NCBI GenBank assembly: GCA_011317545.1
Contig: WUJK01000010.1
Coordinates: 930,001-994,000 of the forward strand
DNA from: Coniella vitis
Taxonomy: Eukaryota > Ascomycota > Sordariomycetes > Diaporthales > Schizoparmaceae
Direction: 5' to 3'
Length of the DNA: 64,000 nt
Shown piece by piece: positions 25,086 to 36,202 of the stretch. Position numbers and translations under genes: made by a program. Below the pieces are notes generated by a model. That model was not told the DNA's origin and searched no databases. It saw nothing but the letters and a program-made list of their open reading frames with translations. Position 1 is the stretch's first letter; every line of letters starts with the position of its first letter.

Positions 25086-25820
25086 ATGAAAATCACTCCT
25101 CCTCGCACCAGTTTCTCCGCAATCTCCCACCGTCCTGTTGGGCTCCTCTCCCTTGCACAACTGGGCCTGGCACCATGGAAGCGATCTGTTAGATTCCAGG
25201 CGCGTGAGGCTGATTTTGATCCAGCAGAGCTAGCAGAAGCCAGGAAATGGCGCCAAACTATCAGCGAGGGCTCTCTGCCTAGGGGCATCACCACGTTTGC
25301 CCGGTCCAGCGGGCCTGGAGGGCAACATGTGAACAAGTTTGTCACCTGCATCTTCGTCCCGCCGTTGGTGTGCCGTCTGTGGTGTCCAGTGTTGACGCTC
25401 AATCGACTTTAGGACAGAGACCAAGGCCATGACCAGCTGGACCGTCTCGGAACTCAGTGCAGTCGTGCCCAAATTGATGCAGCCTCTGTTGCGTGCGTCA
25501 AAGCACTACGTCAAGAACAGAGACAGCCTCGCGTTCCAGGCACAGACGCAGCGTGATAGAGACTCGAATGCCCAGGAAAACCGGTCCAAGCTCCTTGAGG
25601 AGCTGCACAGAATGTACAGCGAAGCTGTGCCCGGTGACACGAGTGTAGAAAAGAAGCAGAAGCATAAGGGCTTGTTAGTCTTTCTTCCCGTAGTGTGACA
25701 GGCGTGATGCATATGCTGATAACCGAGAACACAAACAGAGAGAAGGCTTTTCGTGAGGCTAGACTCAAGTCTAAGAAGTTCCAGAGCTCCAAGAAACAGG
25801 CTCGGCGGGGCGACTACTAA
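25086..25820 (+). CDS. mitochondrial GGQ-domain peptidyl-tRNA hydrolase (ICT1/Pth4 type)
   Basis: This 197-residue protein belongs to the class I release-factor-like family, which frees peptides from stalled mitochondrial ribosomes. Relatives are human ICT1 and S. pombe Pth4. Exons are 25086..25336, 25413..25673 and 25739..25820; introns are 76 and 65 bp. A basic presequence-like N-terminus precedes the domain. The catalytic motif SSGPGGQHVNK has its GGQ at residues 78-80, and intron 1 splits the codon after HVN. Downstream, TETKAMTSWTV is the usual continuation. The C-terminal tail is basic (ARLKSKKFQSSKKQARRGDY), as required for ribosome binding in this family. The intron 2 donor is non-typical (TT|GTTAGT) but gives the expected KGLEKAFREARL junction. 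Confidence 0.92.
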
Positions 25821-26262
25821 GCTTATTGGGCTCTCGTTCTGACGGAGTGCGTGTCGATCAGACGTGCATTTATCTGCATTTGGTCCATTCAGGAGATGGC
25901 TCAGGTCTGTTTCGCGGATATAAGCCAGGGACCAATGGATGTCGTAGTCGGCGTTTCCATGGGAAGCTAAAAGCTGTCCTCAGCAACGAGCGGTTATCCA
26001 ATGTCAGTGTCACAACGGCGAACTATTGCAATGGCGCTCGCGGTTCCAGCGCGTGTCCATGGCCAACACACAGGTATATGACACGTTGAAGAGGACGAGG
26101 AATAATGACCGCTGGCAATAATGACAGGGCCTCCCTTAGTTTCAGCTTGGAGTGCGATTGAAACGCAAACATTGGGCACCAAGATGAGTATGTATATAAC
26201 AAAATCCATTTTCAGCGTGGCCGCTCAAGCAGACACAGCATAATCCAAGAAACCATTACCTC
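25821..26262. other. convergent intergenic region
   Basis: These 442 bp separate the 3' ends of the ICT1-like and dienelactone hydrolase genes. I see no further gene or repeat. Confidence 0.5.
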
Positions 26263-27088
26263 TCAGTCCCTCAGATAAGAATCAAACCACTGCACCGCTT
26301 GAGAGAATGCCCCTTCTTTTGCAATCTTCTGCTCTTTGACACTCAAGTCACACCGCACCGAGAACCCGTGGTCAACATGAGAGTACAAGTTAATCTGGTA
26401 CGGGACATGCAACTGCGCCAAGATATCCTCACTCTCGCGGCGTTTTTCGGTTGTAAAGACAAAGTCATTCACAGCAGCTGCTATGCTCAATGGCCCTCGA
26501 ATGCCACTCAATTCCTCGGCGCTCATCATGGTCGGATGCGCCGTGTATCCAACATCGAGCTTGCCCGTTCCTGGGCGAAGATACCGCGCAACATAGCGAC
26601 CGCCAAAGCAGTATCCCACGCCACCGATGCGCTGGCAGCCGTAATTCTGGCGCATGTCGGCCAGAACGGCATCGATAATGGGGTCCACAACTGGGGGAAG
26701 ATGGTTCTTGAGCCAGTCTTGGATTTGAAAGCCGCTTGGGCGGTTGAGAGGGACCGTGTCGCCATCGAAAAGGTCTGGCAGGACAACAAAATAGCCTCGA
26801 GCAGCGAATTCGTCAGCGATGAGTTGGGCATTGGTGAATTTGTAGCCAATAACATCGGAGAGAATCAGGAGGGCGTTCGATGTAGATCGATCGGCTGGGT
26901 AGGACAGGTAGGCTGAGACTGTACTCGGTTTCTGGTTAGAGTGCGGCAACACGCAACAGCCAGCGCGGGCTGTCATCAAACATATAGTATCGTTGCTCAC
27001 CATTTCCGACGTCTTTGAGCTCTCCCTTGGGTTGACCCTCATGAAGAGTTCCAATGGTGCAGCAACGAGCTGGTGGCAGAGAAGTCAT
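26263..27088 (-). CDS. dienelactone hydrolase family protein
   Basis: This is an alpha/beta-hydrolase of 247 residues. Exon 1 is 27001..27088 and exon 2 is 26263..26918, with an 82-bp intron. The intron acceptor was chosen because it restores GELKDVGNVSAYLSYPADRS in frame; the more distal CAG at 26936 would shift the frame. The N-terminus (PARCCTIGTLHEGQPKGEL) is the usual start of fungal family members. The nucleophile elbow is GVGYCFGG with Cys133. The family Asp is probably D181 (AVNDFVF), and the His is H213 (HVDHGFSVR). Family members cleave dienelactones in aromatic catabolism, but many fungal paralogues have unknown esterase roles. No secretion signal is seen, so it is probably cytosolic. 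Confidence 0.92.
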
Positions 27089-27912
27089 TTTGTATAAGTA
27101 TTCAAAAAGAGATCTCACGGAACAAGAGATCGAATAGAATAATTGGGGTAGATGGGGCAGAGTTATCGAAAGAGAACAAGATGCTTCTATTGAGAAAGAA
27201 CCTACTGATATATTTACATCCACAGAAATTAAATCAGGGACCATCTGGCTTCTTTTATAATATCGTGAGACAGAATCGGAAAATGCATCCCGGCGATAGA
27301 ATATGGAGATAACATACGAAGCCCTTGTCCATTGGAACTGTTTGCAAGTCTGACAACATACGAATGATATGCAGGCAGCAACATTGATTGATATCTGCCT
27401 CATGTTGTTTCTCGGACATATGAATTTATCGCCTAGCCAGCGGGCCGCTGTCGGCAAAGCTGTCAGACGCAAGCCGGCGACGGCCCGACCTCGATCCATA
27501 GTAAAGTATTTAAAGCCGACACACCGAACATGCAGCGATGACTTATCGACTGAATTTCACGCGATTAAGTGTTTTCTATTCGTTAAATGTATATGCTGTC
27601 TGGCTACAAAGGTAATGGACTATATCTACAATAAATTAAGTGCTCATCCGAGCCCTCGCTTGCCTCAGAGATACCGACGTGCCGTGCATGCACCTTAATT
27701 CAGAACGCTGTCTACTGAAAGGAGTAGTATACATTCAGCCTTGGCGCCACGGGCTCACAGACCTGGTCTTTGCTTTCAGATATACTATGCAGGAAGCCTT
27801 TGGTGTATAATACAAAAGATTTGACGTTTCCAAACCAAAACTAGCCCGGAAGGAGCCCAATGTCCTTGGCAAAAGAAAACAAGCGCCGAACTAAATGCCT
27901 TCGATGTCCAAT
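27089..27912. other. intergenic, dienelactone hydrolase promoter
   Basis: These 824 bp are moderately AT-rich. They hold the upstream region of the hydrolase gene and the 3' region of the pseudokinase gene. No coding signal is seen. Confidence 0.45.
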
Positions 27913-30900
27913 CTAAGTTGATTTTTCATCGAAGTCATGATGCTCCTGAGACGGTCCGGTGAGAAGGTCCGGGTGCACAGCCACGTAGGAGGATCCTGAT
28001 GCGTTAACCACATTACACACTTCTCTAATCCAGAGATTGAATTCCATCGCACCTATATGTTTCCCATCTTCACGACCTTCGGCGTCACTCACAACTAGTC
28101 TCACCATGACGAACATTACAAGCGCGCCAAGTGGTGTTCCCAGGAGACAGCGTTCGTCAGTCATCAGAAGACGGGACCAGCTGTCCAGATGCGGTCTAAG
28201 GTTGTCCCCATGTGGAGTCTGTGAGCGAAATGTCTGGACTTCATGCTCGCCGCGTATCAGCCAAATGATAAATTCGAAGCAGATAAGTCCCAACGACCAA
28301 ATGTCATCCCGCTGCGATGGTAATCCCGACGTCGTGAGCATATACCTCGCGTTAGCGTCGAAGTTGTCGCCGTCGTCCTCGACATAGTGACTCGTTCGCC
28401 CGGAATCACCAATGACCAACATGCCCAAAGAACGGGCGTATGGACCAGACTCATCATGTCCAGCGAACCATAATATATTGTTAGGTGTCAAGCGCGCGTG
28501 ACACATTGGTGTTTGGCTTCTTTCAAATTCCTCCTGATGTAGTGCGCCAAGTCCATGCGTTATGCCAAGAAGCTGTCCGAGCAGCCAAGAGACCAGAGTA
28601 TTGGACTGAGATGCTGAGTTGTCTTCTGTTTCCCAAAATGTTTGGAGGCTACCCCACGAGCGAGGCATAATGAAACCATGTTCATTACCTCTCTGAAATG
28701 CCGCATATGATTTTAGCAGATGGGGGTGGTCAATCGTACGCATTGCATACATCACATCGCAGTCAACGGCGAAGAACCTGGGTACGAAGTCGTCTTCGTC
28801 CATCGCATCTAAAACATACGATTTGATAGCGACTTCGTTTGTTGCTCCTCTCTGTGATGTACGGTCAAGAACATTAGTCTTGATACAGATGATCACTGCA
28901 TACCCGGTAGTCCTTACCATTAACTCGCTATATATATGAGCCGGATGAATACAAGCCAGATATACCAGGCTATGAGGCTTGTCACCGATAGGATGTTGGC
29001 TAAGCATGGTAAGAGGCAGAGGGCTTTCCGGGGCCAAGGGATACTCAAATTTGTCCGGGTGAAAGACGGGCGCCGAAAATCGCCATTGAGAGGTGCAGAA
29101 ACGTTCAAACTCGTCTAAACTCCAAGTCGAGCCAAGTGTAAAGCAGTTTGAGACTTTTCCCTCGTACGCTCGAATATAGGTCGACAAGTCAATTGAGAAA
29201 GGATGAATTGTGCTATACCACTTCATTTCATGCCGTTCCATGCCATCCGGAAATGTGTCGTCGCGTGTTAGCGGCAACACTTCGTCGGTCAGTCTATACA
29301 GGTCGAAGACTAGGATAGCCTGTACTTTGTCGATTGACAACAACGTAGCAAGGATCCTCGGAAGCGTTAGTGTTATAACGGCGCATGTTGCTCGGTCCAC
29401 ATTGTTACAGCCGGCTTCATTGAGCAGCGCTGCTACCGTCTCAGTATCAAGAAGCTCAACCAATGTGCTCAGTGGCACAAACGATGGCACGTTGGGTAGG
29501 GATACTGTGATAGACTCAATCTCCTGCAGTATCCGCTGACGCACTGGGTCTGCGCCGGGTATTGTGGCTGGGGGGTCGCCAACGGTTTTGGCTTCTGCTA
29601 CCAGAGCATTCTGGAGGAATTGCTGTAGTATGGGATCTGAGGCTTGACCCTCGTATGAAATAGCCATTGCCGGAATCCATCCCCACTGTACGGATAGGGT
29701 CAACACCTCTACATATGTGCACGACTCGATCATCAGGTACCATGGAACTGTGCATCTGTGGTGGACTTGTGGAATAGGCTTGAGGCTTCGCCGGAGCAAC
29801 ATACCTGTGCAGTCCTTCTGCCGAACAGCTCATCTGGAATATCACGATCGTCAATAAAGCGGGCGGATTCATCGCCTTGTTGGAGGTATGACTTGGTATC
29901 ATCTTCACTCCACTCGGGCATTTCTGGGAGAGGGAACGTGTAGGGTGGGAGTGTTGCCACTTGTTCTGGGGGCTGTCCAGGCCGAATAATGTGTGATGCT
30001 TGAACATAGGATTCGATACCATTCCAGACAGCATAGGGGTCTCGCCCCGAGTCGTGAGAGCTGATGACTGACACAGCATAGATTTCAGTGTCGTCAAAGC
30101 TTGTATCTGATGTTGAGTCAAGCAAGTCATCGACAGTGCTACGGTCCGCCGGCTTCGCGCTGTCATCAGACTCCATAGAAAGCGTCGAGTTTGTGTTTTG
30201 CTCTTCCTCCTCAATGTATGGCAAAGATCCCAGGGCCAGATACCTCAGATGCCCCACGACATGGTCCTCTAAACGGCCAATTACCTTGGGATGGTTTTCC
30301 TTGATACCGCAGAGAGGACACGACTCAAACAAGGGGCCCATCATTCTGGCGTTTCGTTCCGCCATGGCCAGGATCTGGCTTTCCGAGAAGACGCCTTCGT
30401 GGGCCTCTCTCAGGTGGCTTTCGTAGCTCTCGCGCTCTTCAAACTGCTTCGGGCCGTGGGACTTGGCCATGCATTGCCACCGCACAGCATGTTGCCGCAT
30501 GTGCTTCAACCAGGTGTCACTGTGGCTATACAGCTCACACGGGTTGTCACACTCTTGGAAAAGACAGAAGTAGGCGTCCAGATCACCGCGCAGATGGTCT
30601 CTGTGATAGTTTTAGCTTAGATGTGCGCCCAACCGGAATTCATGGCAATCGGTGACTCGGGCATCTTACCTCCACTTCGCCTTGGACTTCATGTCCGTAC
30701 TCGATAAAGCGCAGAGGCAGTATGGGCATATGACTTCAGTCTCTGTACTATTGCACATTTTCCAGTCGGCGTCAATCTCAATCCGTAATTTTCGCTCCGC
30801 CTCTTGAATGCGACCCTGGGTGACCAATATATCCTCTGGCAGTGGTTGTAGAGAAGCTAGATCGTCTCTACAAGACGTATAGAGTTCGTAGCTGGACAGC

Positions 30901-32042
30901 TCTTGTAGGCGGGCATTGTGTTCAGCACGACGGCTAGCTTTGAGCTCCCGGAACCACTTGAGGATAGCCGCACGTGGAGGGGGTGGGAAAGCAAGATCGT
31001 CATGTGTGTCTAGGGGAATGGTCTTCGCCACTGACAAGACTGATGGTGCGGTTGGAGGTCGGAGCTTTTCAACATCCAGTGTGGTCGCCGTCTTGGTCGA
31101 CCTGGCTTGGGAGTGAGCCATGCCCTGTCCACGCTTGAGGGTGTGCGTCTCGGCTGGACCTGTTGGCTGCTGCTTAACCTCCGCTGGAGTGATTGTTCGG
31201 TCGGGGCCCATGATCGGGCGCACTTTGGGCTCGGGGGCCGTGGGCAGCCGTGTAGGAGGCAGCTGGGGCCGTCTGGACCTCCGGTATAGAATACGCTTGC
31301 GCCGCAAGAGGATCGTAGACGCCAGCCGTTGGCGTAGCTTGTCATTACAGCCTGGAAACAAATCGCTTAGTCTGTGCAGAAAACTTGCTTTCAGAATCTC
31401 TTCTATATTGTTCCCATCGGCGTCTTTGATTTCTAAACGCGAGTTGGCCTTTGCGTTCTGGGATTCACGCCCTGCTTTCCGGATTGTGTTGGAAAGCTGG
31501 TGAAGAAGAGTGACGTCGCCGGCTATTGTTTCGATGGCCTCCTCAAGCTCCTCATCCGCCCGCTTGAGAGCATGAGCGATATCTTCCGATTCTGTAGGAG
31601 CCATAGCCTGGGTCCAAGTCTCAAGCCTAGGGAGACCTAGGTTCTCATCAGGAGCCAAACTTCCATGTCGATTGCAGATATGTTCGGGACCTGCAACGGG
31701 TGGGCACTGCGGAAGATGGCAGAGCTACTCACACTTTTGGAGATTGTCGTTGAGCACTTGCACCAGGCCCTTGACAAGACGGTGCGTTTCTGGAACATCT
31801 TGCAGGCGGAAGTCGATTGATGCTCGGTCGAGCGCGAACACACCAATGGTCGACAGCCATAGGAAAAACCGGCCGCGCTGGCTCTGCAGCAAGGCCAGCT
31901 GTTTGGGACCGAGAGGGCCTATGGCCAAACAATCATCGAAGGATTCGAGGCAATACTGGGCTGCATGTGCAATTGTCTTGACCTCTCTAGCGTTCTTGGC
32001 CTGGCTTTTGAGGGCCGACTTCAAAGACGGTACAGTTGTCAT
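27913..32042 (-). CDS. C2H2 zinc-finger protein with C-terminal pseudokinase domain
   Basis: This large accessory protein of 1277 residues is built from five exons: 31733..32042, 30670..31690, 29805..30600, 28918..29685 and 27913..28851. Introns are 42, 69, 119 and 66 bp. Residues 1-105 are a fungus-specific N-terminal helical domain (SFDDCLAIG, ASIDFRLQDVPETHRLVKGL). After a linker comes a Cys/His-rich zinc-finger region at about 425-560: CPYCLCAL, CLFQECDNPCELYSHSDTWL, HMRQHAVRWQC and FESCPLCG. This array is typical of fungal NLR-associated and allorecognition-type proteins. The C-terminal domain is protein-kinase-like. It keeps the lysine (VAIK, K975) and the F-helix motif DDIWSLG. The catalytic-loop HRD is HAR (R1085) and DFG is DSG (1114-1116), so it is probably inactive. 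The 66-bp last intron has no stop and a multiple-of-three length, so retention would add 22 residues. It is divergent from the DUF7580-protease gene. Confidence 0.8.
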
Positions 32043-32770
32043 TACGACATGAGCAGGATCGAAGGGCGCCCGCACAGTCGAAATAACCCTGGAAGTCACG
32101 GCTGGTGTGCGTAGTTAGTCGGGTAGCGCCCTCACCTCGTGGGCTTAGATAGCGGATGTAGATAGGCAGGTGCAAAGGGCTGGATGAAGTTGCCAAAGTA
32201 ACTGGTCACTTCATTTGATACTGAACTGACGTCCACACATTGCATTGCACCTTGAGCGACGAGTGTCTTTGGTAACCACTACAAGTCTGCAGATGTTAGA
32301 GGAGAACTTGCTTCCTCAGCCGTACTCCAAGGAGACGACGCAACGCCTGCCTGCGCACTTACAGTTGACAGCAAGTCCCGAGATGCTTCACACCGACATT
32401 CCAGGTACGAGGCTGGCCATGAGGAGCAATGCTTGCCTTGACAACGTGTTTTCCCTCACTTCTCCGAAGCTCATGAGTGGGAGGCTGAGAGCACAGTACG
32501 CATCTTGGTATACTACATCGATATCGCAGACCATGGCAAGTACTGCACTAACATGCAATCCAGCGCTTACCTGCATGAGAGTTCGAGGGTAACAATGCCT
32601 GAGGCATTCGGTTGCAGTCGTAATCGGCGCAGGCTGGCCTGGCTGCTAAGCCAAGCCTCGCCTCTACTTCCCCATGCCCAGCACTGAGGGGATGACAACG
32701 CGTGGTTGACCGTTGAGACCCATTGGCAACCCCTTCTTTGCCAGTGTCCGTTCCAGCTTCCCACAGTATC
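32043..32770. promoter_or_regulatory. divergent promoter of the pseudokinase and protease genes
   Basis: This 728-bp spacer lies between two divergently oriented genes of the proposed cell-death cluster, so the pair could be co-regulated. No TATA box is obvious. Short open frames here show no domain. Confidence 0.45.
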
Positions 32771-35700
32771 ATGGGTTCTGGGCCGCCAATCCCCCATCCA
32801 GGCCAGGCCGGCCCCTTGAATGAGGAACTAGAGCTATTGCTCGCAGTACTCCCGATCTTTATTAAGACGGCCGACATGCTTGCAAACCAGCAGAGCAGAA
32901 TTGATGAACGAGCGCCCTATCTCTACATGCACGCCTTGTGTGCCCTGGTGCTGCGTGAACTCTCTCGAGTCAAAGCACACATCGTCTATGACGCGGCATG
33001 CATCGTCCAGCTGTTGGATTTCCTCGAGGGGGTTCTACTGTGGCCAACATACCCACAAACGCATAGCGGCGTTCCTCATGTTAGCAGCCGTGGGCCCTAT
33101 GAAAGACTGGGTTTGCTGAAGTCTCAGTGGATGGCACAAAAGAGGAGGTCGTGGCAGTCCCGGGCCGAAGGCGTCGAGTCCACTAGCTCGTCGCCGTCGC
33201 CGTCGGCGTTCGCCTTTGCTGACGGACGACAAATCAGAGACGTGCTGCAGCAACTGCAAACTGTGTACGAGTTCTGCCGCCTCCAATATCCCGACGATTC
33301 TTCCATCTACTTGGATGAAGAGATGCAACCTAAGCGCAAGCGTGCCGAGCCGGCTTGGGCAGTTCGCAAAGCTGCCCAGTCGGCTTACCAGTTACTCACA
33401 GCCATCAAAGATTGCATGTGTGAGCCCAGCCATCCTTACGAAGCAAGGCTCTTTCTTGCCACTCACCGCGGCCCAGGAGCTCGGGACCATAATTGCGATC
33501 TCGACATGTTTCTTTCTTTGGGTTTACCGTGGCAAGAAGTTCGAATCGGCGCCGTGCGTGACAAGCTGGAGTCTTCTGTCAAGATCATCACCAGCGACAT
33601 GCCCGCCACCAACCCTGTTACGACGAGAAAGAAGAACAAGAAGAAGAAACAGATTAAGAATCTTTGTAAACTCATCAAACAATCTCGAGAGAGGCACCTG
33701 CACCTTTACCGCCTGAAGTTTTCTGTCGAGGACGGAGCCCTGTGGAATAACGATCCGGAGCAGAGCCCATGGCCCATGAATCTTTCCGGAGGGGAGATAT
33801 CATTAGAGGATTTCATTCTGACGCGCGCCGACAGACTAACGGAAATGACGAAGCGTATTATCGCTGTGATGCTCAGCCACGGTGCCCTTCACCTCCACGG
33901 TACTGGGTGGATTCAGAAATCCTGGGGGCCCTCGAACGTAGTCTTCCACCAGGTGGCTTCCGCAATACCCATTCGACCCTATATCCACGTGAACCTGATT
34001 GAGACTGCCACTGAATGCAGTGCAACCAATAGTGATGCTTCGGACGACGACGAAGACGACGACGACTATTTTGGCAACGATGACTGTTTTGCTCACCCGT
34101 TCCCCGGCCTTGTGACGCTTGGCTTGATGCTGATGCGGGTATACCTGGCCCGGACGTTCAAATCCTTTGCCCAAGAGTTCAATATGGGCGACCCTGATCA
34201 ATTAGACAGTAATGCAAAGTTTGCACTAGCATCGCTTGTTTTCAAGAAACACGCATCTGCTATCTCCTTTTCCCAACAGTACTGTTACGCCATCGACAAG
34301 TGCCTCGATCCCAATATCCAGTACGACGAAGATGGTAATGTGATGAACGAGGATGATCTCCGGAAGGTCATGTATGATGAGATTGTTGGCCCATTAGAGG
34401 ACGAACTGGGACAAGGTAAATTCTCGACGGGTACCGATAGTTTCATCTGGAATCTCGACACTGAAGCTCAAAATCTCGACCTGTCGAACTGGGGTCAGCC
34501 TTTGACATTTCAAAGAGCCAAAGAACCGGCTCAGGAAGCCATTAATACGCTCCCCAGCCGCTCAAAATCCACAACATCGGCTGATCTCAAAACACATGGA
34601 CAGACAGATATGCCGCCAGCTGTTTTGAGTAAGGGACAGGATAGGTTCGCTGGCGCCGAGCTGCGCAGGCGGACGCTTGAATGGAGTTCAAAGACAATGT
34701 GGTTATGCAGTTCGTCAGCATCGGACTTTTTTGACGATGAAAGTAAACAAGAAGATATCTCAAATCAAGCGTAAGTAGGAAAACCCCCCGGCCTTATTCC
34801 TTTCACGGAATTGCAATGTAGTGTGCGACGTGGGAGGCTTCTGGGCTAATAATGTACCTTACCTATCCAGTCGTCATGACTTCACGTCTTGGAAGGAAGA
34901 TGTTCTTGATGTCTATGACGAGTTTCTAGCACCGTCCTCGGGGAATCGGCCGACGAGAATTGCCGTGTTAGATACAGGTCTAGACTTGGAGCATCCTGAC
35001 TTTGTGAATGATGAGGAACGAAGGCAGCGTGTCAAAGCCCAACAGGTCTTCACGAACGAAAACAGCCCGGCTGGAGAAGAAAGCCAACGTATATGTGACG
35101 AGAGCGGTCATGGGACACACATTGCAGGGCTACTTCTCGATCTGGCGCCTTGCTCAGAACTGTACATAGCCAAGATTGCAAATCAGCATCCCAGCCCAAA
35201 CAAATACATTGCAGAGGTACATATTGATCGCTCGCCCCTCCATCCAGCTCCTTTTACCTATATCGGTTATCCTGCAGTTCCTAATCTGTTCTCAAAAGGC
35301 CATCAAACATGCGGTCGATGAGTGGAAAGCCGATATCATAACCATGTCCTTTGGCTTCACCACACGCGACATCCCAGACTATACACTCATTGAGGATGCT
35401 CTCGAATACGCCAACAGCAAGAACGTACTGCTCTTCGCCGCCGCGTCCAACAAAGGCGCCAATCAGATGCGGACGTTCCCCGCCAGACACGACTATGTGA
35501 TTTGCGTACACTCTACAGCGGCCAACGGGGTGCCGTCGGGGTTCAACGCTCCTCGCGGAGACAGCAACAACTTTGCAACGATAGGGGAGGCCATCGAGTC
35601 GTCGTGGCCCACGCATCTGTGCGACAGGGAGGTCAATGAGAGCTGCGTAGCGTGGAAGTCCGGAACGTCCTTTGCCACGCCAATTGCTGTCGGTATAGCT

Positions 35701-35913
35701 GCATTTCTGCTGCAGTACGCCAGGGAGAACTTGGACGATGGCTTGTTGAAGCTGCTTAGGAAGCCACAGGGGATGAGGGCTGTATTTAAGGAGATCTCCT
35801 GCGAGAAGAATGGGTATGATTATATTGCGCCCAAGGTCCACCCTGATAACTTGTTTGGCAAGGAGAAGGAATACGTGAAGCATAGGGTAATGGTGGTGCT
35901 GAAGAGCAGTTAG
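32771..35913 (+). CDS. DUF7580-subtilisin-like (S8) serine protease fusion
   Basis: This is a 986-residue protein with no signal peptide, so the protease is probably cytosolic. Exons are 32771..34770, 34871..35216 and 35299..35913; introns are 100 and 82 bp. The start is the ATG at 32771; the frame upstream has only a TTG. Residues 1-660 match the fungal DUF7580 pattern: a helical N-terminus, a basic KKNKKKKQIKN patch, then AVMLSHGALHLHGTGWIQ, a WGPSNVVF motif and HPFPGLVTLGLMLMRVYLAR. The S8 domain follows: Asp701 in AVLDTGLD, His747 in GHGTHIAGLL, oxyanion Asn833 in ASNKG and Ser906 in SGTSFATP. The triad is therefore complete. DUF7580 modules and soluble subtilases are recurring parts of fungal NLR-like and incompatibility proteins. 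The neighbouring gasdermin-like gene suggests that protein as substrate. Confidence 0.9.
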
Positions 35914-36202
35914 CATGATTATTATTACCATGTACATTCGCTTATGTGTGTGTGTCTGTGTGTGTGTGTGTATCCGTCACGAATCCCGACCGCCACGATC
36001 GCACGATGCTTGACTATATATATATATATACCTGCTTTGAGAGCAGACCATTTTCCATTTTGCGTTAAAGAGTTATATGCCGAGCATCGGCTCATTACGC
36101 AGCAAAGATCAGACCCGTTACCTATCTACCATGACTACATAGTAAGCACAGCATCTGCAAAAGACCCACGAATTGCTTGCACGTGTGGAAGCTCGCGAAC
36201 AC

